64,000 nucleotides of DNA, from NCBI RefSeq assembly GCF_014633365.1, contig NC_068342.1, forward strand, positions 3,272,622-3,336,621. The letters are read 5' to 3'. This DNA is from Diospyros lotus. Taxonomy: Eukaryota > Streptophyta > Magnoliopsida > Ericales > Ebenaceae. A program made the position numbers and the translations under genes. The notes under the pieces were generated by a model. It was not told where the DNA came from and searched no databases. It saw only the letters and a list, made by a program, of their open reading frames with translations. Below are positions 49,628 to 63,100 of the stretch, piece by piece; position 1 is the first letter of the stretch; each line of letters opens with the position of its first letter.

Positions 49628-52600
49628 ATGCACGATATGTTCGGCTCCGTCCGCCGATCGCTGGTCTTCCGATCGCCTGACGGCGATGGAGATGAAGGCA
49701 TCGTCGGCGGGACACTCGTCGATAAGATTAATTCATGCCTTCGCAAGTCCAGAGTCTTCTCCCGACCCTCGCCGCCGCCACCAATGGCCAGGGACGAGGC
49801 TCCTCCCATCCGCTGGCGGAAAGGCGAGTTGATCGGTTGCGGCGCTTTCGGCCAAGTCTACATGGGGATGAATCTAGACTCCGGAGAGCTTCTCGCCGTC
49901 AAACAGGTCCGTTTTCTTGCTTCTTTTTTGTTTTTTTGGTCTGTCCAAGTTTGATTTTAAGTCCTGTTGATCGATCGGTTTACTTTTGGTTGTTGAGTGT
50001 TCAGGTGTTAATAGCGGCGAACGGAGCCTCGAAAGAGAAAGCACAGGTTTGATTGAATCCTTTGTTAGTCATGCGCGCTTGCTTTTCCTTTTTAATTGAA
50101 GCATTTGGCCAGTGTTAATAGTGTTAGGTATTATTTTGAGTGCGTCTATTAGTTTCCCTTGTATGTTAAGATGTTGTCATCACGTGTTAATTTTCTCTTT
50201 TGACGTTGAGATAACATGGGAAGATATCTAAAGACTTAAAGTGGCTCAATTACGTGGAGTGTGATATTTAATTTACTAATTAATTGAGATGCCTTGTTAG
50301 CTAAACATAACAGCTGCACATCACCATCGTCGTCATCATCAGACATTATGTCTGCGTGTGTTTGTAAGTTTGACTTTGTTAACGAGAAGCTGGAACTTTC
50401 AAAGAAGCACATGTATGATGCAGCTCATACAACCTAATGGGTGACACTTTAGGCCTTGTATTTATTATGGTTAACAAAACTGTTTTCTATTTTTGAGAGA
50501 AGATAAACTCAAAAGAGTCAATGTGTTTGAAGAACAGTTGTTGAAAACTGTTTTGAGAGAAGATGTGTTTACTAGTTTTAAAAGTTAAAAATAAAAACTA
50601 CATCAAACTAAACGCATACTCAAAATTTTAAGATTTTTTATTCTGAAAATAACAGAAACAAAGAAAGAACAGGCAAAAAAAATAAAACCCACAACCAAAC
50701 AAGCCTTAGTATTAAAAAATAAAAAATCAGGACTGTTTTAGGATACGTGAAAATGAAATATAATCTTTTATTCATATACTTCAAAAAACTAACAATTGTC
50801 ATTTTCAATACGCATTTTTAATATAATATCAATATATTTATTCTCAATCTGGATTTAGAAAAGAAGTTTGAATCAATGAATCTTAAAATCTATTTTAGAG
50901 AGCTCTTTCAGAGACAAGGTGAAAGTTTTAGTTCTTAAATTTGAAAATCTTGAAAAAGGAGTTATTTCTTGTTGTATATAGTTGTCAACCTACAGTGTGT
51001 TTGTCATGGTAGAGATGTGTGCCCAGAAAGTCCATAGAGTGTTGAAAAATGTATAAAAGGGTAGTGAGATCAGTTTGGCTTACACAGGTGATCTGTTTAT
51101 TTTTTTAGTCCCAATGCACTGAATTAATTCTTACATGATTCTAAGAAGTATAGTTTATGTAAATAGGCTCACGTGCGGGAGATAGAAGAGGAAGTGAAGC
51201 TTCTTAAGAACCTTTCTCATCCAAACATTGTTGTAAGTAGAATCTCGTGATCTCCTGGTGGATTTGTGGCATCTACAAATACTCGAACAGCTCCCATCTT
51301 ATTGTTTCTCTATTCTTTTATGTTTTTATTATTCCTCAGAGATATTTGGGAACTGTTACAGAGGAGGAAACCTTGAATATTTTATTGGAATTTGTTCCTG
51401 GAGGATCAATTTCATCACTATTGGGAAAATTTGGATCTTTTCCAGAAGCTGTAAGTTATCTGGAGCTTAATTGCAAAATATTGGTGCTTTTACTGTCTGT
51501 ATTTTACTAATATGTTAAGCAGGTTATTAGAACGTACACCAAGCAATTGCTATTGGGATTGGACTATCTTCACAATAATGGAATTATTCACAGGGATATA
51601 AAGGTATTTTTCTCTTATTGCTAGGCTTTAATCCTTTGAGTATGTGTAAACAATTAATATGTAGTTCTCATTTTTATTCAGGGTGCAAACATCCTTGTTG
51701 ACAATAAGGGATGCATTAAACTTGCAGATTTTGGCGCATCCAAGCAAGTTGTTAAGCTGGTACATATATACACCCACAGCTCTCCCTTTGATTTACTTGC
51801 AGCGTTAATTTAGTTTTTACAATCACTTTTGGTCCACATATCCTGTCTAACTAGATTCATGTTACCATAGGCTACTGTTTCAGGTGCCAAGTCGATGAAG
51901 GGTACACCATACTGGATGGCTCCTGAAGTCATTCGTCAGACTGGTCATAGCTTGTAAGGAATCAAAACCCTCTATTCTCCTTTGTATTTAGATGCAACTT
52001 ACTTTGATGCATTATTATTTTATTTTAAATAGGATACTCGACTTATGTTGGACAATGAGGCTGACAAATGATCTTAATTGGTTGGATTCTTTACTAGTTT
52101 GTGCATTGCTGCTTTCTTGATATTGCATATGGTAGTCATCTCCCCCCCCCCCCCCCCCCCAATTTCTTTATATCCTAAGTCATCAAATCATTTTCCTTTT
52201 TCTAAATGATTTTTCCTGCAGTAAATTCAAGATGCAGAAACTGATGCATTCTCATAAGGGGATCTTGTTAATGTTCTTTGAATTGCCATTCTTGCTTTTA
52301 TTAATGCACACATCCAGTTGGTATGCTGTTTGCTTCCCTTCTGCATCTATGCAATTGGAAACCTCTATAAGCTTGTGACCAAATTGGTTTAGGTTAACCT
52401 CAGAATTAAATGGGGTCACCTTTCTAATCTAAAACCGCATGTGGTAGCAAGGGATATCCTCTCAATGGGACAGAAAAGAAGGAATCTTGACTCAGTCATT
52501 GGAACTTAGACCACCTACATGCTTGGAAACAAGAACCACCTCAATCAGATGAGAGTAAATCACTTTGTCAAGTCATGATATTCTTGTGCATAACTTTCTC

Positions 52601-55600
52601 AGATTTAACATATTTTTGTGGTTTTTATTTAATTAGCCAAATATTTTGTCTAATTTATTGTGGCTTCTTATTCTTAGCTCTGCTGATATATGGAGTGTTG
52701 GCTGTACTATGATTGAAATGGCGACTGGCAAGCCTCCCTGGAGTGAACAGTACCAAGAGGTACAGATCTGAATCCAGTACTGATTGACAATGTTCTCCTG
52801 TTCTATCAACTAATATGTTTGAAGTCTGTGTTAATTTTATCAATGTGAATATTTCTCTTCATTACACTAACAACAGCTTTTTTTAGGTTGCTGCTCTCTT
52901 CTATGTTGGCACAACAAAGTCTCATCCACCTATCCCAGAACACATCTCTGATGAAGCAAAAGATTTTCTGCTGAAATGCTTACAAAAGTAATTACCTTTT
53001 ACTCCCCCCTATAAGAGTCAATAAATGGTCCAAATTCTAGATGCATTAGAGCATTCATTATTTTTCTTTCCCCTTTTTTTTTTTAAGTTTTGTTTAGTTT
53101 TTGACAGTGGGATGGTACAACTGACCTCTAGATGTGATAAGGAGCATGTGCAGTGCATGATTATTTGTTCTATGGTTGGGGCATGTGCAGTGCATGATTA
53201 TTTGGAGTAATATGGTTGGGGCATGTGCAGTGCATGATTTTTTGATTTCCATAGTTGCTACTTTTATTTGATAGTGATTGCTTAAAAAGGCATTGTGGAA
53301 ATGATGCTTTATCAATTTGTTGATTCACAACACCACCTATATATTTTCTTATAGATTTGTTTGTTACAACTTTTGTTATTTATTTGCCTTTTGGTACCAT
53401 TTTATGTGAACCGACAGTTATTTGGCAGGGAGCCGGAATTGAGGCCAACTGCATCTGAGTTGCTCCAGGTGATTTTGAATTGGATGATACTATACTAGTT
53501 CCAAGTTTTGTACCAAACTAGTAATGAAACATTTGTTCCTTTTTCTTGGTGTGCAAGTTTTATCATACAATAGCCAGTTTTTTCATTGCTTAATAATTCT
53601 GCTCTGCTAAACATGGCAGCATCCTTTTGTTACTGAAGAGTCCATGCAGTATCCTTTATGTACTTCAACCATGGTTAGTCTAATTTAAAGATGTTTTATA
53701 TCTGCACTTATGTTGTATATATTTGAAAATTTTATTTACTTGTAATTTTCAACATCAGGAAAATCCTGCAACTACTGACCCATCATCCAGGACAAATCAG
53801 GAAAATTAGTAAGTACATCAGTTTGGTGTCTTCTGAATTTGTGAGGATGTGGTATTAATACTGTGCTACTTGCATGACCACTAGCCTTGGCACAATGGAT
53901 ATCTGTAATTTGGGTAGTCTGAACTGCTCAAGTTTGAAGTTTGACAAATTATCTGGAAGTAGAGATATACAGAGAACAAATAATAGTGAAGATGGCACGT
54001 GTCAGATTGATGAGAATGATGGCTTTATGTCGGGTAGAGAAGTAAAGTTGAACTCAGTTTTGATGCCTGACAATTTTGATGAGGTATAGAACTGCTAAGC
54101 TGTCCAAAAAATTGGTGGTTTTCTTAATGTAAATGATCTTCATGAATTTATAATTCCTGTATGATTTCTCCTCTTTAGAGTTTTAACCCTATGTCCGAGC
54201 CTTTTGATGACTGGAGGTGCAAAAATGACAAGAGTACCGGACAAGATGAAGATGGATTGAATTTGGACAAGAGTATTGGACAGAGTTACCAGTCAGTTGT
54301 TAAACTGACTGGTAACTCTGTGCCATCTGGAAAAGGGAGCAGTGATTTCTCATTTCACTGTGGACCATCACTATCTGAGGATGATGATGAGGTTACTGAG
54401 TCTAAGATAAGGGCTTTTCTGGATGATAAGGTGGTTGTTCTTCTTCTTCCTCTCCCTCTTTTTCTTTTAGGTAAAGGAAAATTTAGTTCATTATCACATA
54501 GTGGCATAATTATAAAGGCTTGGCATGTTGTTATGGTAAAGCTAAATTTTGCCATCATTAATAGGCTTTGAGTTTTTTGTTTGCACTGACATTGTTATGA
54601 CTTATTCACTACCTCAGGCTCTAGAACTAAAGAAACTCCAGACGCCATTGTATGAGGAGTTCTACAACAGTTTGAATGCTTCTTGTTCTCCCAGTTTAGT
54701 TGACACTGCATGTGAAGAAAGCAGTCCAAACTACTTGAAATTACCCCCCAAAAGTAGATCACCCAGTAGGGCTCCAATTGGAACTCCATCTGCAGCAATT
54801 GACGGGACTAGTAATGCTAGTCCTGGGATTTCTAGCAGGCGTATATCAGATGTTGGCTGTGAAAATAATCAGAGTTTGCAGGACACTCTGTCTCCTCAGC
54901 TTAATGATAGGAAAGGGGCTCTATCTGATGGTGATCAACAACCGAGTAGCCCAAGGTTAGTCTATGAGCTAATGCTTATTTTAGCTTCTGCTTGTGTGCG
55001 TGAGTTTATCGACATATGTCTGTCTCAGTTGGATATTGAGTGAGCTGAATAGAAAAATGTGTCAATGGTGTCAGCTTTTCTGAGAGACAGAAGAAATGGA
55101 AAGAGGAACTGGACCAGGAGCTTGAACGAAAGAGGGGTATGTATTTCTAACTCTTAACATAATTTTATGTGTAAGCCATATTCCACTCTGTAATGCTTTC
55201 TTGCTTGGTAGACTGATGACTCTTTATTTTACCACAAATTATTTCATCTTATCCTAAATTGAAGAAAAAGGATTTTCCAAAATCATTGCGTTTAGAGTTA
55301 GCGCCAAAACAAAAAAGAAATCATTTAGGCTTGAATTTGGAAGAATGATGATCCACAAGAGCAGTTGAATTAATCATTGCATTTAGTCATAAGAATTCTG
55401 CAAATCTAAATGAAGTCAAGAACCGATGATTGGTTTTGTAGTCATAGATTGATGTCAGAATGGGGACATTTTGAAGTTTTGTGGTTCAGATTGGATGCCT
55501 GTGGCTGTATCCTGACTGGATTTTATGTAATTGTATATTGTCAATTTTTACAGGAAAATATATCAACACCTGTTAATTAATATGTTTCTTTCTTTTCTTT

Positions 55601-56450
55601 TTTAATTATTTTCCCTTATACTATTGGATTAAATATAGGAACTTGCCCAAGAAATTTAGCTGTAATTTACTTACTTTTCCTCCTAAAAGAGTCATCTATA
55701 GAAACTTGAGATTTGGATCATGTGACATCGATTTCAAGTTAATGTCTATGCTATTATGTAAAGGATTTAGTGTTTAATTATACTCTCATACAAAGACAGG
55801 ATGTTAAATTGTTTGCAAATATCTTGTCAAATTTTACTATACCCAAAATAACCTTTGTTTATGTATGATTACCAAACTTTGATAACTGGCAGCAATGCAG
55901 CATATTCTCTTTATTTAGAAAAGGGTAGACATGTAAACTGGAAATTATGTTTAGCTGCTGGCAAATAACTAATTTAATCCGATACACCCTATATATTTTT
56001 TTGTATAGTTAACATGTCATCATAGCGTATTAAGAAATCAATGCTCACTGGCAATGTTCGTGTTGTTTAGGATTTTTCATTGCACGTGGAACCATGTGTG
56101 GACAAATTTGGATAAGTTTTGCTAGTCTTAATTTCTAGAGTTTTAGGTCTCATTGTTAATTAATTCAATATAGATTAGCGGAGTACTTGGTTTATATGAA
56201 ATTTAAAGCTTTGGAACGCAATACATAATCTTCTAATATAATAGAGAGGTCAGTTTCAACTAGTTTTATGGATTTTTTTCAAGGTTTTGAGATGCACGCA
56301 ATTCTAACCCTACTTGGAATACATGTGCATTTCTATGCAGAGATGATGCGCCAAGCTGGTGTGGGGGGAAAAACTTCGTCACCAAAAGACCGAGCTCTGA
56401 ATCGACCAAGAGAAAGATCAAGGTTCGCATCCCCGGGCAAGGATGATTGA
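49628..56450 (+). CDS. ANP: ANP/NPK1-type MAP kinase kinase kinase, copy 2
   Basis: Same gene model as copy 1. Exons: 49628-49906, 50005-50046, 51167-51232, 51340-51450, 51523-51603, 51682-51759, 51871-51953, 52678-52759, 52887-52987, 53429-53468, 53620-53673, 53759-53808, 53885-54083, 54179-54430, 54618-54955, 55075-55136, 56341-56450. All frames are open and 675 aa are predicted. The one coding difference noticed is GAA to GCA at 53768-53770, Glu343 to Ala, just after the kinase domain. Intron differences are mainly in mononucleotide runs, for example the C run at 52142-52160. The near-identity fits an allele better than a diverged paralog. Confidence 0.92.
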
Positions 56451-57015
56451 TGATCCTTGCTGATTGGTGATCACCAAGGAAAAGGACCACATGATTCGCA
56501 TTGTGCACTAACACGTCTTGGGAAGATTTTTCAAGTTTACACATATGGTGTGCAGCTCAGTACCACACCCACTTTCCCTGGCAACCTCCAACGCTATACA
56601 GCTTCTCATTTCATGTGCTTGCCCTTGTATGTTGTTTGAAAGGCCAAGCTGTTGTAGTTTTATTGTGCTTTACACCAAAAGTATGGCTGGAAATACACTT
56701 CTTTTTCTTCTTCCATACTTGAGAGGCTTTTGATATGGATGGCAATTGAAGCTTCATCTTTGTCTAGAATGATGCATTGAGAGAAGAAATGTCAGGTTGA
56801 ATACAGGGTAAAGGTTTTATCTGTTATAATATAATTCATTATTCTATAAAATTTGGCCAACGCAGGCAACAAAGAAAGAAATGAACGAATCTGACACCAA
56901 CACACGAATATGAACATGAACATGAACGTGTTCATATGGACGGACATCGAGAAAATATCACAAAAAATGAAAACAAAAATTCACTCTCCAAAACAAACAG
57001 AATTGGGCCTCCCCA
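56451..57015. other. Convergent 3' region, copy 2
   Basis: Counterpart of 30482-31046, without visible genes. Confidence 0.6.
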
Positions 57016-58426
57016 TCAAAACCTCCGAGCCGGCATCGAGAAACCCGGCCTCTGCTTCAGGGGGGAGATGAGCCTGCTCGCCAGCCTCGACGGCGAAAAT
57101 GATCGCCGAAGCTTCGCCGCAGTGGAGGAGGGACTCTTCCTCGGCGGACTCCTAATTCTAACTTGGACTTTGGCGGTGGCCATTGAGGGAGGAGACGACT
57201 TGGGCTTGGTCTTGATCAAGAACTTGTGTGGGGTTTGAGTTTTAGGGTGGCTTCTGGCGATTATGGGCGACTTTGTCTTGTAGAACTTGTGGTGATTTTT
57301 AGTGGGCGACGAGTGGAACAATGGGTTGGGAAAAAGCACAGTCTTTCTGCCCCATGGCCTGTTTCTGGGCGACACTCTGTTGGCCAAAAACCGGTCGTTG
57401 AGCGGCGGCGAGGATGCTGCCGCCTTGAAATTAATGCGACGAGAGCGGGCCCTTTGGAGGGGTGGTGGTGGTTCGTTGGATTCGGACCTCATGGATTGCA
57501 GCGTGATTTGCTTCTCTTGCTTTCTTCTTGCCTGGAGTTTGGCTTCTGGCGGTTTGGGCCTCTGGCTCCGCCGCAGGTCCACCGGAGTTCTTGGGTCAGC
57601 CTCTAACGACGGTGATGGTCTCTTGGCTTTGGAAACCACTGCTTCCACTATTTTTCTGGCGAACTGACTTGCCTGCAGAATTTCCCCCACCGTTTCTCCG
57701 ACCAGCATCGCCGGCAATGACATTCGTTGCCACTCCCCTGTATAGAAGAGGACAATCCAGTCATGACCTCAAAACTCAATTTGACCACATCAGTTTACTC
57801 AGTAGTGCACAATCAACAACCCCTCCATAAAAAAAAAAAAAAAATCAAATAATGTTCACAAAGAGAGTCTCAAATGAACCCAAACCCCAATTTGATAATG
57901 GGTTTCAGAGAGAGAGAGAGAGAGACCTGTATTTGTGGGGAATTTTCCGGGTGGAGATCTGGCACTCTTGATCCTTTAATTTGCAGAGGAAATAGAGAGA
58001 AACGCAGTTTTGAGTACATAAAGTCTAGAAATTTGATGTGATAGAAGAAGCAAAATCGATTTATTTATTTACCTGAGAGATTCTTGCTTGCACCGGAGGC
58101 TGGTCTTGAGATAGCCTCTGGTACTGCGAGGGCTGAGGCTGACGCCGGCGATCACCTTATTGCCGCCGGCGACAGCGTACTGAAGCTCCTGCAATCTCGC
58201 CATACACTTCTCCACCTAATTCACCGACGCAACAAAAAACCAGAATCATAATAAGGAACCCATCAATGATTATCTTAAACTTCCCAAGATTATTAACCTA
58301 GAGACAGAGAGAGATAGAGGGAGAGAGAGAGAAATAGAGGTATACCTTGTTTGCAGTTTCTCGGAGAAGGGTGGGGTTGAGAGGAGCCACCATTTTCCTT
58401 TGCTTTGGTGGGGTTCTGGCCACCAT
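57016..58426 (-). CDS. TAN1: TANGLED-like protein, copy 2
   Basis: Exons on the minus strand: 58426-58346, 58215-58073, 57973-57927, 57737-57016. The last exon is the same as in copy 1 by its encoded protein, and no coding difference was noticed elsewhere. The first intron keeps the GA repeats, and the third intron has a slightly shorter A run. The 48-bp upstream tandem duplication is also kept (58449-58533). As with the kinase, this is probably the other allele and not a second locus. Confidence 0.9.
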
Positions 58427-60191
58427 CTCTCTCTCTCTCTCTCTTTTTCGGAGCGTCTGTGTTGAGTGGAGGGGACGACCTCACTCTCTCTCTTTTCGGA
58501 GCGTCTGTGTTGAGTGGAGGGGACGACCTCACTATTTCTCCGAAGAGAAGGCGTAAAGGGGGGGTTCGAGGACAAAGGGGGTTTCAGGTTCAACGTTGGT
58601 AACGGATAGTTTTATCGCCAACGGTCAAATTCATCGTCCCTTTCATTAATAATACACAAATTTTCTGCTTTCTTTTTGGTCTTCACTTTGTTTTTTCGGG
58701 GTCTCATCAAAACGGCTTATTAGCAGATAAATGCCGAGCAACTTTACAGTATGGCCGACCTCACCCACTTCTTGTGCGACTTCTTGTCCATTGGCCCACG
58801 TCAACAAGCTGAAAACTGGTTGAAATTAAATCAAAACCACAGCTTCGAAGAGAAAAAAAAAAAAAAAAATTGTTAACATGGACAATCAATTTTTTGAAGT
58901 GGTAATAACATTAACATCATCCGATTAAATTTCATATTACACATTAATTGTACATGTATAATAATATTAAATAATTATAAAAAATATATATATTTTTTAT
59001 AACTCAAAGTGTCAAAACTTACGTTCTATTACTCTTGAAAAGATGAATCTTATCACAACTCACTTTTAGATAAATCATAATTTAACCTCTATATAATGCC
59101 TTCAAAAAGTTTCGAACATGAGATCTCTGTCTACCACCTACTCGTCATTGAAGCTATCGAGAAGTAAAAAAAAAAAAAAAAATTACAATTATTTGGTATT
59201 ATTAATTGACAAGTAATATCTGCAAAGACTATGCCCAATTAATCACTTTTACAAAATTTTGGATCAAAATATACCTTCAAAGTGGTGAGACATTACCATC
59301 CGTCATCTGTCTTACATGATGGACAGATTTATTTATTTTTTTCCTTACAGTTTCCAGGTCAAATTACTAGAAAATACTCAACTTAACCTAATTTTACGCT
59401 TTTTAAGCTCTGACTTAACAATGTCCAGAAGACACTTCTGGCACAATTTTCTAATTTACATACGATATTTATTAATGGGATTCAATGATAATTAATGTGT
59501 TGTATTTGTGAAGCAGAAAAGAAAACAGGATAGAATTAAACGTCAAGATGACAATATTTCATAACTAAAACTATTTTATTTATTTGAGAACGGACCCTTT
59601 TATTGCTTTTTTGAATTCAATCCGTTGCATTGTTAAAAGTCCCAAAGAGGAAAACCTAACGTTATATGCATGAAAAGAGAGTGCTTCTTCCTTGTACCCA
59701 AATTTGGATAGAAATGGCAGCTGTGCCAGCCGAGATGATTACCGTCAAAATGAAAGGCAAATTAGATAATCAAATAAAATTAAAAATTTAACCCTTTTAT
59801 AGTTTATTGTATTACATCATCAAATATGCAATTACCAAGGAAAAATGGCAATCGCAATAACAACTTTCAAATAAAAAAAAAATCTACTTCTAGCAATCCG
59901 TGATTCCATATTGGAAGGCTTCTCCTCACCAAGCTTGGATGTTATATTTCAAAATTCTCTTTTTTTTTCTTTTTTCTTTTTTTTTGTTGCAGCATTAGAA
60001 ATCACCAATGCCAAGACCCACTAAAAACAACTTTTAAGAGCTAAGGTGAGGCTTTTTATGTTATACATATATATATATATATATATGCTTCTTTAGAACT
60101 GAAACCTACAAATTCTTTACAAAAAGAGCCATGCTGAGATAATTAAGGCGAGGTAAACCTATTAAAATGGAGCCCATAAACCTTCACTCTT
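58427..60191. other. Intergenic region, copy 2
   Basis: Counterpart of 32459-34222: the 48-bp duplication, poly-A runs and (AT)n microsatellite are retained. No gene is seen. Confidence 0.5.
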
Positions 60192-63100
60192 TTAACTGGA
60201 AGCACTTTTCCTTGCTGCATAAACCCGATACGCCGCCAACCCAACAATGGCTACTGCAGCTCCCGCTGAAGTGTTACAAGACAATATTAGTAACAAGGAA
60301 AGAACAAGAAAATCCAGTATTAATTTTCCAAGAAAAAGCTTAAGATGAGAAATGGATTATAACAAGAGTGCATGTAATAGAAAGGGAATTTCACCAATAG
60401 ATGCACCTATATATAATAGCAGACAGAATCGTTTGATACATTCTCTCTCTACGAAGACTCAAAATCTGCTCATATGTTAGCTCCCCTAACATCTATAATC
60501 AATCCTTAATTTGAGCTGACCCAGTAATAATAGCCTTTGTAAGAAAGCAGAGGAGCCATCTAATAGCCATTAAGCATGGACATTCCAAAGTAGACACTGT
60601 AAATGTGTTCAACACGCCTGCTCATGTGACTTGCTAAATAAGCCTTCTACAAGCACAAGATGATAGTGCGTACAAATATCAGATACAGAGTTATTGTCTG
60701 GCATTTTTAAATGTTGACATACCTGATACAAACATCAGAGAGCGGTTGATAAGCCGATGGTATTGCTTGCGGCTTCTTCCAGCTTCAGTTTCAGGAATGC
60801 TCAAGTGAGGGTGCTCAGCTGGATTCACAATTCTTGGGAAAACATTATTAAGATCTCCTAGCTTTGTGCTGATAGGTATAGGAGCCTCTATTCCCATATC
60901 CTGACTTACCTAGGGAATCAAATTTTACAGCAAAAGTGTTAAAAAAAAAAAAAAAAAAGGTGAGGAACCATAAAATGAATAAGAACAACAAAGCTAAGAA
61001 CAATTTAATTTTATGACAGTCATACTAGTTTCTTTCCTATTATCACATAAACAGGAACAACAGAAAACAAAAGGCAAAAACACAGAGTGTGGGTATATTG
61101 CATAGCTGCTATAAGATCTTGACTGTATAAAACAATACTGAGCTGGTCACCAAAATTTCATAAAACCAGTGCACCAATAGCTAATCAGATTACAGAAATT
61201 GTTTTGTCCAAGATGTTGCAAGTGACAGAAAGATAACTGGAATAACTACTCTTCAATGAGTAAACAGATAAAAAGGGTTGTCCCCGGTTCACAAGGTTCC
61301 CCATGTTGCTAGGTTCATTTTTGTATGTATCAAAACAGAAAATTCATTTTCTCTTTCAAATACAAGAAAACGGGGCAGAACCATACTCGCCCATAAATCC
61401 TTCAAGACAAATGAAGTTATAATTTCCTCTCAGCTCTCTATTATGATTGTTTTAGCTCCAGAACCATAAAAACTTATAAAGGCAGACAGCCTTTATTACT
61501 TCAGTATGATAGGAAGTTGTGTTCTACTTCTACCAGCCTTGACAATCAGGTCAAAAGAGGACATGTCCTAGTAGCCAAATATCACATTCAGCCTGAGCTA
61601 AGATCTATAAAATTCATTAACATGTTAGCAACCAACAATGATGCATTTGACAGGTAACTCAACAGCAATATATCTGCTTTAACAAATATGGCAGATAAGG
61701 GGTAGACGAGTACAATAATGAGGCTGCTGACTCAGCAAATTATGGGATACTCCAAATCCCCCAAGTCCAAACAAAAGTATAATTAGAACCCAACAATATA
61801 CCATGGATACACTCAAACAAGAGTTATAACATAAAGTATAATGAGATGTGTGCGCGTCAGAATGAAAAGAAAATATAGCCAGTAGTCAAGATCTATACCC
61901 TTGTGGAATCTTGTATCTCAGTTGGAAATGGATCTAGATCATCTTTAGCTGCAACAATGAGGCAAGGCACCTCATAGCCAGTCACTTCCCCATGGCTAGC
62001 AACTTCCACAAGCAATTCAGTTGCTCTCTTCCATGAGTACTCGTCAGAACTGGAGAACTCAAAGCATCAAGTCTCAGAAGACCAAAATGAAAATGCAGTG
62101 AAAATTGATATGAACTTGCAAAAGCTACCAGTCTTGAACACCTCTATGGGACAACACTTCTGGGCGTCCAAGACAGAATAGCCAGAGTAAATATAATCTC
62201 CGTGAATCAATAACATACAGTTTTTTTTTTTTTTTTTGGTAGAAACTACATTATCAACGAAGTTAGATGTTGGGGCGGGGGTGGAAGAGCCACTTCTACG
62301 AGTAAATAGAACTGGGAAAAAGATTATTCATAGCAGTAACAGAGAATTGTATCATACTCACAAATATGAGTTCTAAATTCAAAAACTGAAAAGGCTCTTC
62401 ATTAGAAAAAGAAAGGGGGGAGAAAGAGAGAGCGCTTCAAACTTCTAGCCAGCAGCATATGTCTTGTTCCTCTTCATACTTTGTTTTACTAGCTTTAGTT
62501 CATGAATTCTACAAGCCCCTCTAAATATGTCCAGGTGTAAAAAGGGCATAGGTGGTTCATTAGCATGCCTTGTATGCGTCGAGCTTGCTACTTTTATTTA
62601 TTTACCTGTTATTTAAAGTTCATTTCTTTAATCCCTAGAAGAAAAACTGATGTGGATGAAGAATAAGAAAAAGAGAGAGGAAGAAACCAGAGAAGAACAG
62701 AGACTGAAAAGAAATCGGAGAAGAAAGGAAAGAAAAATTAGAGAAGAGAGAGGTTAAGAATTCTTAAATAATCAAATTTCATTCAATCTTCATTGTAGAA
62801 TTTTGTTGGAACACCTAGAACTCTTCTGAAGTAATCCTATATACTAACCCAAACAGACTTAAAATATATCATAGAATCTGTAAAAAAACAACAATTCAAA
62901 ATACAAATAATCCTGCTCAATAAAATTAATGATTTCCTTATTATGCAAGAACAACAAATCAAGCCTTAATCCTATTTAAGTGGGATTGGTTACATGAATT
63001 CTAACTCATCTATGGTTATGTCTTCTATAAGCTCTTATAAGTCATATCATAACTAAAGGTTTGCAACCAAGTTTTCCTTGGTCTTTTTCTAACTCTTTTG

